Notes: generated from the letters alone by a model not told the origin. Counted from the stretch's first letter, positions 27,385 to 36,916 are shown. The stretch: 64,000 nucleotides of DNA from Bog-473 sp963809715 (GCA_963809715.1 CAWEKO010000005.1:295967-359966), one strand, 5' to 3'. Made by a program: numbers and translations.

Positions 27385-27704
27385 GTGATGGGCTCGATGA
27401 CGACCGCGGTGCCGTAGGCGCAGATCTCTGTCCAGTTGCCGCCCATCTCCGAGGTGTCGAAGCGCATGGCCAGCACCGCGTTGCCGCCGCGGGCCTCCGC
27501 CTCGCCGACCATCCGCTGGACGACGTCCTCCCGGCTGAGCTGGAGGTTCTTGGTCATCCCTTTGAGCTCGCCACCGGCCATCGACTTGAAGGCCGCGCCG
27601 AACTGGGAGCCGATGTTGCGCGAGCGCACCGTGAGGCCGAAGACTTCACCGAGTACCGAGGTGACCCTGTAGCCAGGGACGTCGTTCATGGTGGAGATCA
27701 GCAT
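27381..27704 (-). CDS. YbjQ/UPF0145-family protein
   Basis: 107 residues of the YbjQ (heavy-metal-binding) family: GEVFGLTVRSRNIGSQFGAAF, EARGGNAVLAMRFDTSEMGG and AYGTAVVIEP. These small proteins form oligomers of uncertain function. ATG at 27704 has AAAGGAG at a good distance. First gene of the hemE-hemH-hemY-lnt operon, which may hint at a link to haem or metal handling (inference). Confidence 0.88.
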   Translation of the reverse strand: MLISTMNDVPGYRVTSVLGEVFGLTVRSRNIGSQFGAAFKSMAGGELKGMTKNLQLSREDVVQRMVGEAEARGGNAVLAMRFDTSEMGGNWTEICAYGTAVVIEPIT

Positions 27705-27772
27705 GGCGCTCCTTTCAGGTCCGGCTCATCGTAGGCGTCCCCATCCCGGCATCCCGGGCTTCGGCCGACGTC

Positions 27773-27778
27773 TAAACT
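27773..27778 (+). promoter_or_regulatory. Possible -10 for helD
   Basis: TAAACT lies about 40 bases before the helD GTG in the divergent region with the YbjQ gene. A short CCCCA/TGGGG inverted repeat (about 27,787-27,803) follows in the presumed leader, just before the ribosome site. No clear -35. Confidence 0.3.
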
Positions 27779-27817
27779 GACTCGTTCCCCCAACGCATCT
27801 GGGGAGAAAGGGGAGCG

Positions 27818-30169
27818 GTGCCCGAACATCCCGATCTGCAGGATGAGCAGGAGTTCCTCGGCCGTGCGTACGACGGGCTGGAGTTCATGCGGGGCGAGGC
27901 GCGCCAGATGTTGGATGGCGTGCTCGACCTGGGGCGGGGTGGCACCTTCCAGTCACGCACCGAGCGCGACATCGTCGTGCGCACCAGCCTGGCCCGACTG
28001 GAGCAGCTCGACATCGGGGATCAGGCCCTCTACTTCGGCCGCATCGACCGGCTGCCCGAGCGGGGCGACCGCGCCACGCTGGGTGAGTCGTTCCACATCG
28101 GCCGCCTGGCCGTCTCGGGCCCGGATCACGAGCCCCTGGTCGTCGACTGGCGGGCCCCCGTGGCCGAACCGTTCTACCGGGCCACGGGACTCGATCCCCA
28201 GGGCCTGGCCCGCCGGCGCCACCTGGCGGTGCGCGGCCGCAAGGTCCTCGGACTCGAGGACGAGTACTTCGTCGACCCCGACGGCCGGCCGACCACTTCG
28301 ACCGTGGATCGGGACGGCGACGGTGCCGTGCCCGTCCCCGGTGGCGAGCGCTTGCTCTCCGACGGGATGGTGCTCGGCGGACCCGGCGCGCTGCTCTCCG
28401 CCCTCGGTCAGGCCCGCACGGGGCACATGGGCGACATCATCGGGACCATCCAGCGTGAGCAGGACGAGATCATCCGCTCACCACTGGGCGGCGTCCTGAT
28501 CGTCCAGGGCGGTCCGGGCACGGGCAAGACGGCGGTGGCGCTGCACCGCGCCGCCTACCTCCTCTATACCCATCGGTTCCCGCTCGAGCGCCAAGGAGTG
28601 CTCGTGGTCGGCCCCAACCCGCTCTTCCTGCGCTACATCGAACAGGTGCTTCCCTCGCTCGGGGAGACCGGCGTCAGCCTCTCGACCGTGTCGGGCCTGG
28701 TGCCCGAGGTCCGTGTGCGCGGGGTCGACGATTCCGGGGTGGCCAAGCTCAAGGGCGACGAACGCATGGTCAAGGTGCTGGCCCGGGCCGTGCGCACGCG
28801 GCAGCGCCCGCTGCGCCACGACATCGAGGTGCCCTTCGGTGCGGGCGTGCTGCGCCTGCGCGCCTCGATCACCGAGGAGATCGTCGCCCTGGCCCGGCGC
28901 CGGCCTGGAACCCACAACGGGCGGCGCCGGTTCGTCGAATCCCAAGTCCTGCGCGCCTTGTCCGACGATTACCGGGCCCGGCTGGCCCGGGGCGGCGTAG
29001 ACGTCGGGGAGGAGGGGCCGAGCCAGGAAGAGCAGAAGGACCTGGCCCAGCGGCTGCGCCGCGTGCCCGAGGTGTCCGAGGCGCTCGATCGCATGTGGCC
29101 CCGACTCTCGGCCCACGAGTTCCTGCACGACCTGCTCGGGGCCCGGCCGCTCCTCGCCGCCGCCGGCAAGGGGATCCTCGATCCGACCGAGGTGGCGCGC
29201 CTCTACCGGCCCCGCAGCGCCTCGCTGGACGCCGTGCCGTGGACGGCGGGAGACACCGCCCTCATCGACGAGGCCCGCACACTGCTCGGCCCGCGCCGGA
29301 GCGGCCGACCCACCCGGTCCCGGGTGCAGCGGGTGGACGACGCCACGGCGAACGAGGTGGGATTCTGGCCGCAAGGCCTGGCCCAGTCACCCGTGCCGGC
29401 AACCCCCCTTCTGCTCGGCGCCGAGGAGGACGTCCGCTCCTTCGGCCACATCGTGGTGGACGAGGTCCAGGGTCTCTCCCCGATGCAGCTGCGCATGCTG
29501 GCCCGCCGCTCGCTCTCGGGCTCGATGACCGTGGTCGGCGACATCGCCCAGGCCACCGGCCCCTGGGCACCACGCAGCTGGGACGACATCACCCGCCACC
29601 TGAGCCCCCAGCGCCCACCCCGGCTGGTGGAGCTCACCGTGAGCTACCGGACCCCGGCCGAGGTGGTCGCCCTGGCCTCGCAGGTCCTGGCCGTGGCCGC
29701 ACCGTCCATCACCCCGCCCCGCCCCGTCCGCCAGTCCGGCTTCGAGCCGCGGATCCTCCGGGTCAGCCGATCCGGGCTCGACACCGCCGTGGCCGAGACG
29801 GCTGGGGAGGAAGTCCGCGCCGTGTCTCCGGGCCGGGTGGCCGTCCTGGGTCCTGCCGTCCTACTGCCCGAGCTCACCCGGGCCCTGATCGACGCCGGTC
29901 TCGACCCCATCGACCCCAGGGACCCGAACGGAGACGGGCTGGCCGCCGGGCTGGTGGTGATGCCCGCAGAGGAGACCAACGGCCTCGAGTTCGACTCCGT
30001 GGTGGTGGTGGAGCCGTCCCTCATTGCCGCGGTGGGGGACGAGCCGGCCGGCGAGGCGCCTCCGGTGGCCACGACCCGGGGGTTGCGCACCCTCTATGTG
30101 GCCCTGACCCGTCCTACCAAGAGACTGTCCATCGTGCACGCCGACCCGCTGCCCGTCGATCTCCGTTGA
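27818..30169 (+). CDS. helD: HelD-type RNA polymerase recycling helicase
   Basis: 783 residues, UvrD/Rep-like motor of the actinobacterial HelD class, which removes RNA polymerase from DNA and can protect it from rifampicin. N-terminal coiled part (residues 1-~100), then the HelD-typical LVVDWRAPVAEPFY. Walker A GGPGTGKTAVALHRAA is near residue 230, the Walker B-like HIVVDEVQGLSPMQ near 547, SYRTPAEVV and LRTLYVALTRPTKRL near the end. A long insertion between motor halves holds the presumed channel-entering domain. GTG at 27818 follows AAAGGGGAG. HelR subtype not assigned. Confidence 0.85.
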   Translation: MPEHPDLQDEQEFLGRAYDGLEFMRGEARQMLDGVLDLGRGGTFQSRTERDIVVRTSLARLEQLDIGDQALYFGRIDRLPERGDRATLGESFHIGRLAVSGPDHEPLVVDWRAPVAEPFYRATGLDPQGLARRRHLAVRGRKVLGLEDEYFVDPDGRPTTSTVDRDGDGAVPVPGGERLLSDGMVLGGPGALLSALGQARTGHMGDIIGTIQREQDEIIRSPLGGVLIVQGGPGTGKTAVALHRAAYLLYTHRFPLERQGVLVVGPNPLFLRYIEQVLPSLGETGVSLSTVSGLVPEVRVRGVDDSGVAKLKGDERMVKVLARAVRTRQRPLRHDIEVPFGAGVLRLRASITEEIVALARRRPGTHNGRRRFVESQVLRALSDDYRARLARGGVDVGEEGPSQEEQKDLAQRLRRVPEVSEALDRMWPRLSAHEFLHDLLGARPLLAAAGKGILDPTEVARLYRPRSASLDAVPWTAGDTALIDEARTLLGPRRSGRPTRSRVQRVDDATANEVGFWPQGLAQSPVPATPLLLGAEEDVRSFGHIVVDEVQGLSPMQLRMLARRSLSGSMTVVGDIAQATGPWAPRSWDDITRHLSPQRPPRLVELTVSYRTPAEVVALASQVLAVAAPSITPPRPVRQSGFEPRILRVSRSGLDTAVAETAGEEVRAVSPGRVAVLGPAVLLPELTRALIDAGLDPIDPRDPNGDGLAAGLVVMPAEETNGLEFDSVVVVEPSLIAAVGDEPAGEAPPVATTRGLRTLYVALTRPTKRLSIVHADPLPVDLR

Positions 30170-30218
30170 CCTGGGAATTCGCCGAGGAGAATCCGCCCCT
30201 CCCGGACGCGGGCCCAAG

Positions 30219-30249
30219 TTGGCATACTCCGCGCGCGGTGGACTAGAAA
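30219..30249 (+). promoter_or_regulatory. Candidate promoter of the ctaE-qcrCAB operon
   Basis: TTGGCA (30,219-30,224) and TAGAAA (30,244-30,249) are 19 bases apart. Transcription would begin at or next to the ctaE GTG at 30,257, giving a leaderless or nearly leaderless message. There is no Shine-Dalgarno-like sequence before this GTG, which agrees. Confidence 0.4.
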
Positions 30250-30256
30250 TTCAGAC

Positions 30257-30859
30257 GTGACCCAGGCTGTCTCGGCGGACATCCCCGCGCCGCAGGGAAA
30301 GATCGTCCACGACCGGCCGCCCATGCTGGCCGTGGGCGTCATGATCTGGCTCGGGTCCGAGCTGATGTTCTTCAGCGGCCTCTTCGCCGCCTTCTTCACG
30401 ATCCGGGCGAACACGGTGGGTCCGTGGCCGCCGGCCGGCACGGACCTCGACACGCTGCGGGCGGGTGCGTTCACCCTGATCCTGGTGTCCTCGAGCTTCA
30501 CCATGCAGTACGCCGTGTACCACGCCGAGTGGCGTCGACGGAAGGCGGCCCGGCTCTGGATCATCTTCACGATCATCTTGGGTGTGGCCTTCTTGGCCAA
30601 CCAGGGCTACGAGTGGTTGTTCAGCACGACCCGGTGGACCACGAACGCGTACGGCTCGCTCTTCTACATCATGTCGGGACTGCACGGGCTGCACGTCTTC
30701 ATCGGGCTCTTGGCCATGGTCTTCTTGCTCGGCCGGATGCGCGGCGACATCGGCGGTGACCCCGGCGAGTTGTCGGCCGTGCAAGGCGTCTCCTACTACT
30801 GGCACTTCGTCGACATCGTCTGGGTCGGGCTCTACAGTTGCCTGTTCCTGCTCAAGTAG
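30257..30859 (+). CDS. ctaE: Cytochrome c oxidase subunit III
   Basis: 200 residues, five transmembrane helices, the short actinobacterial form of subunit III that stabilises the aa3 oxidase. Signature: MIWLGSELMFFSGLFAAFF, YVYHAEWRRR-type loop, IMSGLHGLHVFIGLL and the last helix YYWHFVDIVWVGLY. First gene of ctaE-qcrC-qcrA-qcrB, the standard actinobacterial order. GTG at 30257, two bases before qcrC. Confidence 0.93.
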   Translation: MTQAVSADIPAPQGKIVHDRPPMLAVGVMIWLGSELMFFSGLFAAFFTIRANTVGPWPPAGTDLDTLRAGAFTLILVSSSFTMQYAVYHAEWRRRKAARLWIIFTIILGVAFLANQGYEWLFSTTRWTTNAYGSLFYIMSGLHGLHVFIGLLAMVFLLGRMRGDIGGDPGELSAVQGVSYYWHFVDIVWVGLYSCLFLLK

Positions 30860-30861
30860 GC

Positions 30862-31851
30862 ATGCGAGGCGTGCGCACACCACTCACGAGGACAGTTCGC
30901 AATCAGATCCTCTTCCCGGCCGGCCTGCTGGCCGTGGCCGCAGTGTCATCCTTTGCCATGTTCGTCCCGGCGACGTCCGCCGCAGCGAGCGGGCGCTCCG
31001 ACGCCACCAAGCTCTCGACGGTGCCCAAGCACGTCGCCAAGGCCTGCGGGCCGGTGAACACGAAGGGTGTCTCGCCCAGGCCGAACTCGGGGAACCCCTT
31101 CACCAGCACGAACCGGGTGTGCGTCGACGGGCACCTGGTGAGCTACGGCAACAGCGCCATCACCTACGCCAACCCGCCGCGCTCCTACATGGCGGCGGGG
31201 CAGCAACTCTTCGCCCAGTTCTGCTCGAGCTGCCACGGCAACGCTGCCAACGGCGTGAACCCTGAGGGTGGAGCCACCATCGGACCCAATCTGCAGGGCG
31301 TCGGCGCGGCGACCGTCGACTTCTGGGTCAGCTCGGGCCGCATGCCGGCCACCGACGTCAAGGCCGTCGAGGCCGAGCGTCGCGAGTCCCGCCTGACGCC
31401 CACGCAGGCGCTCGAGATCGCCTCCTGGGTGAACTCGCTCGATCCCTCCGTACCCGCGGTGCCCTTCCCGCACCTGCGGGGGTCGAACCAATCGGTCGGC
31501 GCCAGCCTCTTCTCGCTGAACTGTGCCGCCTGCCACACCATCACCGGTGCGGGTGACGCGCTGGCCTTCTCGACCAACGCCCCGTCGCTGCAGAACCGCT
31601 CCATCACCGCGCAGCAGGTGGTCGAGGCCATCAGGACCGGGCCGGCCAACATGCCCCGGTTCTCGGGAAACCTGTCCGACACCCAGGTGCGCGACATCGT
31701 CTCCTACGTCTCCGGGCGCCTGCAGCACGGGACCAACCCCGGAGGCTTCGCCCTCGGCGGTGTCGGCCCGGTGGCCGAGGGCTTCGTGGCCCTGCTCCTC
31801 GGCGTCGGTGGCTTGGCCCTCGTCTGCTTCTGGATCGGAGAGCGGTCGTGA
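30862..31851 (+). CDS. qcrC: Dihaem cytochrome c subunit of the bc1 complex
   Basis: 329 residues: N-terminal signal-anchor, two cytochrome c domains with CSSCH (near residue 125) and CAACH (near 225), and a C-terminal transmembrane helix. In Actinobacteria this protein hands electrons directly from the bc1 complex to the oxidase, replacing soluble cytochrome c. I chose ATG 30862, immediately after the ctaE stop. Stop overlaps qcrA. Confidence 0.93.
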   Translation: MRGVRTPLTRTVRNQILFPAGLLAVAAVSSFAMFVPATSAAASGRSDATKLSTVPKHVAKACGPVNTKGVSPRPNSGNPFTSTNRVCVDGHLVSYGNSAITYANPPRSYMAAGQQLFAQFCSSCHGNAANGVNPEGGATIGPNLQGVGAATVDFWVSSGRMPATDVKAVEAERRESRLTPTQALEIASWVNSLDPSVPAVPFPHLRGSNQSVGASLFSLNCAACHTITGAGDALAFSTNAPSLQNRSITAQQVVEAIRTGPANMPRFSGNLSDTQVRDIVSYVSGRLQHGTNPGGFALGGVGPVAEGFVALLLGVGGLALVCFWIGERS

Positions 31852-32822
31852 GCGACGACGCGGACCGCCAGCCTTCACGCACCCGCGTGCCGATACCGGT
31901 CGCTGCGTTGAGCGATCCGCACATGGGCGACGCGGCGCGTGACCCCGCCCGGATCGACAAGCTCATCGCCCTCGTCTTCGTGCTCTCAATGGTCTGTTTC
32001 GGGGTGGCCGGCGCCGCCTACTGGCAGAACTGGAGCGACTGGGTCTTCGGCGGGGCGCTCGGGGCGGGGCTGTTCTTCATCGGCTTCGGGCTGACTGCCT
32101 GGGGCAAGTACCTCATGCCCCAGGGCCCCTTCGTCGAGGAGCGCCACGTCCTGGCCAGATCACCCGAGGAGCGCGACTCCTTGTCGGCCGCCCTGGTCGA
32201 GCGTTCGGCCGTGGTCATAAAGCGGCGCCGGATGCTGGGCGGGCTCTTCGCGGCGGGTGCCGGCATCTTCGCGATCGTGGCGGCTTTCCCGCTCATCCGC
32301 TCTCTCGGCCCTCCGCCCAAGGACGAGCTCGATGTGACGCAATGGAGGGCCGGTTCTGTCCTGGTCGACTCCGGCGGCCGGCCCGTGACACGGGACACCC
32401 TCGTCGTGGGCGGCATCATGACGGTCTACCCCCGGAGCACGAGGCGCATCGAGGACGGCCAGGTGACGTTCACGGAGCAGGGGCTGGCGACCGACCAGAC
32501 CGTGCTGATCCGGGCGTCCGATGAACCCTTCGTCACCGAACCCGGCCGGGAGGGCTGGACGCCCGACGGCTACGTGGCCTATTCCAAGCTCTGCACGCAT
32601 CTGGGTTGCCCGGTCGGCCTCTACGAGCAGGAGCTCGAGCTGCTGGTCTGCCCCTGCCACCAGTCGATGTTCAACATCCGTAACGGCGCCGTGCCCCAGT
32701 TCGGCCCGGCCCCGCGGCCGCTGCCGCAGATGCATCTGGGCTACAACGACGACGGGTTCCTGATCGCCGTGGCGCCCTATGATGAGCCGGTCGGACCTGG
32801 CTTCTGGGAGCGGACGACATGA
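31848..32822 (+). CDS. qcrA: Rieske iron-sulfur subunit of the bc1 complex
   Basis: 324 residues, three transmembrane helices followed by the Rieske domain. 2Fe-2S ligands are visible in CTHLGCPVG and CPCHQSMF. Oxidises menaquinol in the supercomplex. GTG at 31848 overlaps qcrC, stop overlaps qcrB (ATGA). Confidence 0.95.
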   Translation: MSDDADRQPSRTRVPIPVAALSDPHMGDAARDPARIDKLIALVFVLSMVCFGVAGAAYWQNWSDWVFGGALGAGLFFIGFGLTAWGKYLMPQGPFVEERHVLARSPEERDSLSAALVERSAVVIKRRRMLGGLFAAGAGIFAIVAAFPLIRSLGPPPKDELDVTQWRAGSVLVDSGGRPVTRDTLVVGGIMTVYPRSTRRIEDGQVTFTEQGLATDQTVLIRASDEPFVTEPGREGWTPDGYVAYSKLCTHLGCPVGLYEQELELLVCPCHQSMFNIRNGAVPQFGPAPRPLPQMHLGYNDDGFLIAVAPYDEPVGPGFWERTT

Positions 32823-34384
32823 GCGCTTCGGCGGCGAAGACCAAGCGCAGCACCAGGGACGAGATGGGCCCCTACGGGCACGTCAGCCGCGTGGTCGGCG
32901 AGCTCGACGACCGTCTCGGCGTGGCCAAGGGCGGCCGGGTCCTCCTGGACAAGATCTTCCCGGACCACTGGTCCTTCATGCTGGGCGAGATCGCCCTGTA
33001 CTCCTTCGTCGTGCTCCTGGCCACGGGAGTGTTCCTGGCACTCTTCTTCGTGCCCTCGGCCAGTCAGGTCATCTACCACGGGCCCTACGCGCCGCTCCGG
33101 GGCCAGCGAGTTTCGGAGGCCTTCTCGTCCACGGTCAACATCTCCTTCTCCGTCCGGGGCGGACTGCTCATCCGTCAGATGCACCACTGGGCCGCAGACA
33201 TCTTCGTCGGTTCGATCATCGTGCACATGGCCCGCATCTTCTTCACCGGCGCCTTCCGCAAGCCGCGCGAGCTCAACTGGATCTTCGGGATCCTCATGCT
33301 CTTCTTGGCGGTTCTCGAGGGGTTCATCGGCTATTCGTTGCCGGACGACCTCATTTCGGGCACGGGCCTCCGCATCGGCTACTCCATCGCCGAGTCCCAA
33401 CCCCTCATCGGCAGCTACATGGTCTCGTTCCTGTGGGGTGGTCAGTTCCCGGGCGACGGCAGCATCATTCCCCGGTTCTTCATCATCCACGTGCTGATCA
33501 TCCCGCTGGTGCTGATCGGTCTCTTGTCCGCCCATCTGGGCTTGCTGGTGCTCCAGAAACACACCCAGTTCAAGGGCGAGGGGCGCACCGAGGACAACGT
33601 CGTGGGCTCGCCGATGTTCCCGACCTTCATGGCGAAGACGACCGGGTTCCTCTTCATGGTGACGGGGGTCACGGCACTGCTCGGCGCGTTCGCCCAGATC
33701 AACCCGATCTGGCAGTTCGGGAGCTACGACCCGTCGAAGATCTCGTACGCCGTGCAGCCGGACTGGTACATGGGCATGCTCGACGGCGCCCTGCGCATCA
33801 TGCCGTCATGGGAGCTCACCGGCTTCGGCCATACCGTGCCCCTCGAGGTGTTCCTGCCCGCGGTCCTGTTTCCCGGGTTGCTGGTCGGGTTCTGGCTCGC
33901 GTATCCGGCCATCGAACGCAGGATCACCGGTGACCTTGAAATGCACAATCTCCTCGACCGCCCGCGCGACCGGCCGAAACGCACGGCCGCCGGCGTGGCC
34001 ATGTTCGCCTTCATGTTCACGCTCTTCGCGGCCAGTTCCACCGACGTGCTGGCGAACTTCTTTCACGTGTCGCTCAACGCCACCCTGTGGTTCTTCCGCA
34101 TCGCCACGTTCGTGGTCCCGATCGTCGCCGCGCTGGTCACGTACCAGATCTGCAAGGAGATGCAGGGCGTCCACGGCATCGGCAAGCGCAAGCGTGCCGT
34201 CATCGTCACCCGCTCCGCCGAAGGCGCCTACGCCACGGTGCCCACCGCACCCCGGCCCGACGACGTGCACGAGGAGCTCGACCCCGAGCCGGTGCCCGAG
34301 TACATCGACATCGCCCCGCTCGGCAACGGCGGCAACGTCATGCCGGAGAGCTCGCCCACGGGTGTGCGCCAGGTCACGCGCTGA
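32819..34384 (+). CDS. qcrB: Cytochrome b subunit of the bc1 complex
   Basis: 521 residues, with the eight helices of cytochrome b. Haem-ligating His pairs are in RQMHHWAADIFVGSIIVHMAR and FIIHVLIIPLVL...SAHLGLLVLQKHTQ. The quinol-site loop is QPDWYMGMLDGALRIMPSWE, an actinobacterial variant of PEWY. The C-terminal ~90 residues form a cytoplasmic tail after the last helix. ATG 32819 overlaps qcrA. Confidence 0.95.
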   Translation: MSASAAKTKRSTRDEMGPYGHVSRVVGELDDRLGVAKGGRVLLDKIFPDHWSFMLGEIALYSFVVLLATGVFLALFFVPSASQVIYHGPYAPLRGQRVSEAFSSTVNISFSVRGGLLIRQMHHWAADIFVGSIIVHMARIFFTGAFRKPRELNWIFGILMLFLAVLEGFIGYSLPDDLISGTGLRIGYSIAESQPLIGSYMVSFLWGGQFPGDGSIIPRFFIIHVLIIPLVLIGLLSAHLGLLVLQKHTQFKGEGRTEDNVVGSPMFPTFMAKTTGFLFMVTGVTALLGAFAQINPIWQFGSYDPSKISYAVQPDWYMGMLDGALRIMPSWELTGFGHTVPLEVFLPAVLFPGLLVGFWLAYPAIERRITGDLEMHNLLDRPRDRPKRTAAGVAMFAFMFTLFAASSTDVLANFFHVSLNATLWFFRIATFVVPIVAALVTYQICKEMQGVHGIGKRKRAVIVTRSAEGAYATVPTAPRPDDVHEELDPEPVPEYIDIAPLGNGGNVMPESSPTGVRQVTR

Positions 34385-35261
34385 CCGGATCAGCAGCCGC
34401 GCCCTGTGGGTGGCGGCCGAATCGATCCATGCCGTCACCTACTTCGCCCCGAGCTGTCGCGCCGCACTGCGCGACGTCGGCCTGAAGGGCTTTTGGAGCG
34501 GCTACTTCGCCGCCCGGGCCGCGCCGCTCGGCGCCGTGGGGGCGGGGCCGGTCACGGCGGCCTTCGCCAACTTCCATCCGGCCATGGTGGCCCGGGCCGT
34601 CCCCTCCTGCTGGGACGCCCTGGCGCCCGAGGACCTCTGCACGGTGCGCGCCCGGGCGGCCGCCGCCGCGCTGGCCGAGGTCTGCCGGGTCGCGTCCCGT
34701 ACCGCCCTGGCCGAGGCGCTGCCCCTGCTGCGCCGGGCCGTGGAGGGGTGTGACGCGCCGGGCCGCGTGATGGCGGCGGCCAACCGCGACCTCTGGCCGG
34801 TGGTGGCGGCCGACCTGGGTCCCGACGGGTTGGCCGAGGCGTGGCAGGCCACCACGACGCTGCGCGAGCACCGCGGCGACGGCCACGTGGCCGCCCTGGT
34901 CGTCCACGGGCTCCGCGGCGTGGAGGCGCACCTCCTGGCCGCCGGGACCAAGGGGATCGCCCCGGAGGTCCTGCGGGACAATCGGGGGTGGAGCGAGCAG
35001 GAGTGGGACGCCGCGACCGCCGTCCTGGTTTCCCGGGGCCTCCTGCATCCCGACGGGCGGGCCAGCGACGCCGGCCGCACCCTGCACGGCGAGGTGGAGG
35101 CGCTCACCGACCGCCTGGCCGAACCGGCCTATCGCACCCTGAGCGACGGCGCCCTCGAGGACCTGCTCGGCGCGCTGGAGTCGTGCGCCGCCGATGTCGC
35201 CGCGTCCGGACTCCTCCCGTTCCCCAACCCGATGGGCCTGCCACGCCTGACCCGGAGCTGA
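34362..35261 (+). CDS. SCO6745-family protein
   Basis: About 299 residues, a family common in Actinobacteria and of unknown function. Signature: IHAVTYFAPSCRAALRDVGLKGFWSGYFAARAAPLG, AFANFHPAMVARAVP and a C-terminal winged-helix-like part (EEWDAATAVLVSRGLLHPDG region). GTG 34362 overlaps the end of qcrB; a later GTG at 34,410 is possible. It is very Ala/Leu-rich and probably helical. No membrane segment. Its place behind qcrB may be only read-through. Convergent with the SDR gene, 7 bases apart. Confidence 0.7.
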   Translation: MCARSRADRISSRALWVAAESIHAVTYFAPSCRAALRDVGLKGFWSGYFAARAAPLGAVGAGPVTAAFANFHPAMVARAVPSCWDALAPEDLCTVRARAAAAALAEVCRVASRTALAEALPLLRRAVEGCDAPGRVMAAANRDLWPVVAADLGPDGLAEAWQATTTLREHRGDGHVAALVVHGLRGVEAHLLAAGTKGIAPEVLRDNRGWSEQEWDAATAVLVSRGLLHPDGRASDAGRTLHGEVEALTDRLAEPAYRTLSDGALEDLLGALESCAADVAASGLLPFPNPMGLPRLTRS

Positions 35262-35268
35262 GCCGGAG

Positions 35269-36141
35269 TCAGGCCGAGGGCCGCCGAGGCGGCGGCCAGC
35301 CGGGCACCAGCGCCAGCTCCTTGCAGAGCGAGCGCGACGAGACCATCTGGCCGGAGTACTGGACGGCGTCGGGGTCGTCACCGAGCCAGGCGGCCACCTC
35401 GCCGGCCACCTCGGGGGGTGCGGGGACGTGCCCGGCCCCGGTGAGGACGGCATCCATGCCCGAGGCCCGCATCGACTCGGTCAGCGTGAGTCCCGGCGCG
35501 ATGGAGAAGGCGCAGATGCCCGCCCCGGAGAACTCGACGTGGCACATGTCGGTGACCCGGTGGAAGGCGGCTTTCGCTGCGGCGTAGGCCACACCCCACC
35601 CGCCCTGCCCGGCCGGGCTCGGTGGGGTGGTGAAGGCCGCCTCGGAGAGCATGTTGACCAGCCGGCCCTCGCCCCGCTCCAGCATCTGGGGGAGCAGGAG
35701 CTGAATGAGCAGCAGCGGGTGCAGGTAGTCGCCGATCAGGCAGCGCTCGGCCAGTTCGAGGGGGAGGTCGAGGATGCGGTCCATCGTGCCCGGGCCCTGG
35801 TAGATGGCGTTGTTCACCAGGACGTCGACCCGGCCCAGGTCCTCGAGGGCCCGGGCCGCCACGTGCTCGACCGAGGACCGGTCCATCAGGTCCATCGGCA
35901 CCATGAGACAGCGGTGACCCAGTGCCTCGATGTCCGCCGCGGTGGATTCGAGACTGCCGGCGATCGGCATGGGATCGCTCTCGACGAGCACCGACGACGA
36001 GTGGGCCCGGCCCTCGCCCTCGTGCACGGTGCGTGCGGTGATGACGACGTCGAAGCCACGCCGGGCCAGCGCCACGGCGGCGCAGCGCCCGATGCCCCGG
36101 CTGGCGCCGGTGACGAGCGCCACCCGGGAATGGTCAGCCAC
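35269..36141 (-). CDS. Short-chain dehydrogenase/reductase (1)
   Basis: 290 residues. NAD(P) motif TGASRGIGR near the N-terminus, DVLVNNAIYQGP, and the catalytic Tyr/Lys in GVAYAAAKAAFHR. An insertion of about 20 residues after the second strand (SSSVLVESDPMPIAGSLE) is unusual. The Ser of the triad is probably in NMLSEAAF. Substrate unknown. Second of two SDR genes in tandem on the minus strand, 7 bases apart, suggesting a shared pathway. Confidence 0.85.
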   Translation of the reverse strand: MADHSRVALVTGASRGIGRCAAVALARRGFDVVITARTVHEGEGRAHSSSVLVESDPMPIAGSLESTAADIEALGHRCLMVPMDLMDRSSVEHVAARALEDLGRVDVLVNNAIYQGPGTMDRILDLPLELAERCLIGDYLHPLLLIQLLLPQMLERGEGRLVNMLSEAAFTTPPSPAGQGGWGVAYAAAKAAFHRVTDMCHVEFSGAGICAFSIAPGLTLTESMRASGMDAVLTGAGHVPAPPEVAGEVAAWLGDDPDAVQYSGQMVSSRSLCKELALVPGWPPPRRPSA

Positions 36142-36148
36142 GCCGCAC

Positions 36149-36916
36149 CTACATCATCCCGGCGATCTGGTGGCCACCGTCGACGTGGAGCACCTGCCCG
36201 TTGAGGTAACTCGAGGCATCGCTGCAGAGGAACACCACGACCCGGGCGATGTCGTCGGGCGTGCCCAGGCGGCGCATTGGGTTGGCGCTGGACAGCCGTT
36301 GCTGCACGTCCGCGGGGACGTTGGCCGCCGCCGTGGCCGTCATGATGAAGCCCGGGGCGATGGCGTTGGCTCGGATCCCTTCACGTCCGTAGCGCACGGC
36401 CAGGTGTCGGGTCAGCTGGTTCAGGGCGGCCTTGGACACGCCGTAGGCCACTCGGACCGACTCGCCGATGGTGCTCGTGCCCGACGAGATGGTGACGATG
36501 GACCCGCCGCCGCGCCCGGCCATGACCGGGATGGCGTGGCGGGCCAGGAGGAGCGCACCGCGCGTCGTGATCTCGATGGTGCGGTCCCACACGCCCAGCT
36601 CCACGCCGGTGGCGTCGCTGTCGAGCCGGGGGTGGGACCAGGCCGCGTTGTGATCGATGCAGTCGACGCCGCCGAAGGCCTCCACGGCGGTCCGGACGAA
36701 GTGGGCCACCGAATCCTCGCGGCGCAGGTCGCAGGCGACGGCGAGGGCCTGCCCGCCCGCGGCGTCGACCTCCTCGGCCACCGAGGTCGCCCCGTCGAGA
36801 GAGACGTCGCCGACGGCCACGGCCGCGCCCTCGGAGGCCAGGCGCAACGCGGTGGCCCGCCCGATGTCCGAGGCGCCTCCGCTGAGGAGCGCCACCTTGC
36901 CCTCGAGCTGACCCAT
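36149..36916 (-). CDS. Short-chain dehydrogenase/reductase (2)
   Basis: 255 residues, classical SDR. Cofactor motif SGGASDIGRATA, IDHNAAW in place of NNAG, catalytic IVTISSGTS...VAYGVSKAALNQ, and the C-terminal FLCSDASSYLNGQVLHVDGG. The Asp after strand 2 (VGDVSLDG) favours NAD. Substrate unknown. First of the two-gene SDR operon, divergent from the cyclase gene. Confidence 0.88.
   Translation of the reverse strand: MGQLEGKVALLSGGASDIGRATALRLASEGAAVAVGDVSLDGATSVAEEVDAAGGQALAVACDLRREDSVAHFVRTAVEAFGGVDCIDHNAAWSHPRLDSDATGVELGVWDRTIEITTRGALLLARHAIPVMAGRGGGSIVTISSGTSTIGESVRVAYGVSKAALNQLTRHLAVRYGREGIRANAIAPGFIMTATAAANVPADVQQRLSSANPMRRLGTPDDIARVVVFLCSDASSYLNGQVLHVDGGHQIAGMM

Noticed and set aside
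27780..27810. Rifampicin-associated element upstream of helD
   Set aside because: The CCCCA/TGGGG repeat in the leader does not match the longer GGGGCTT...AAGCCCC type palindrome I would expect.
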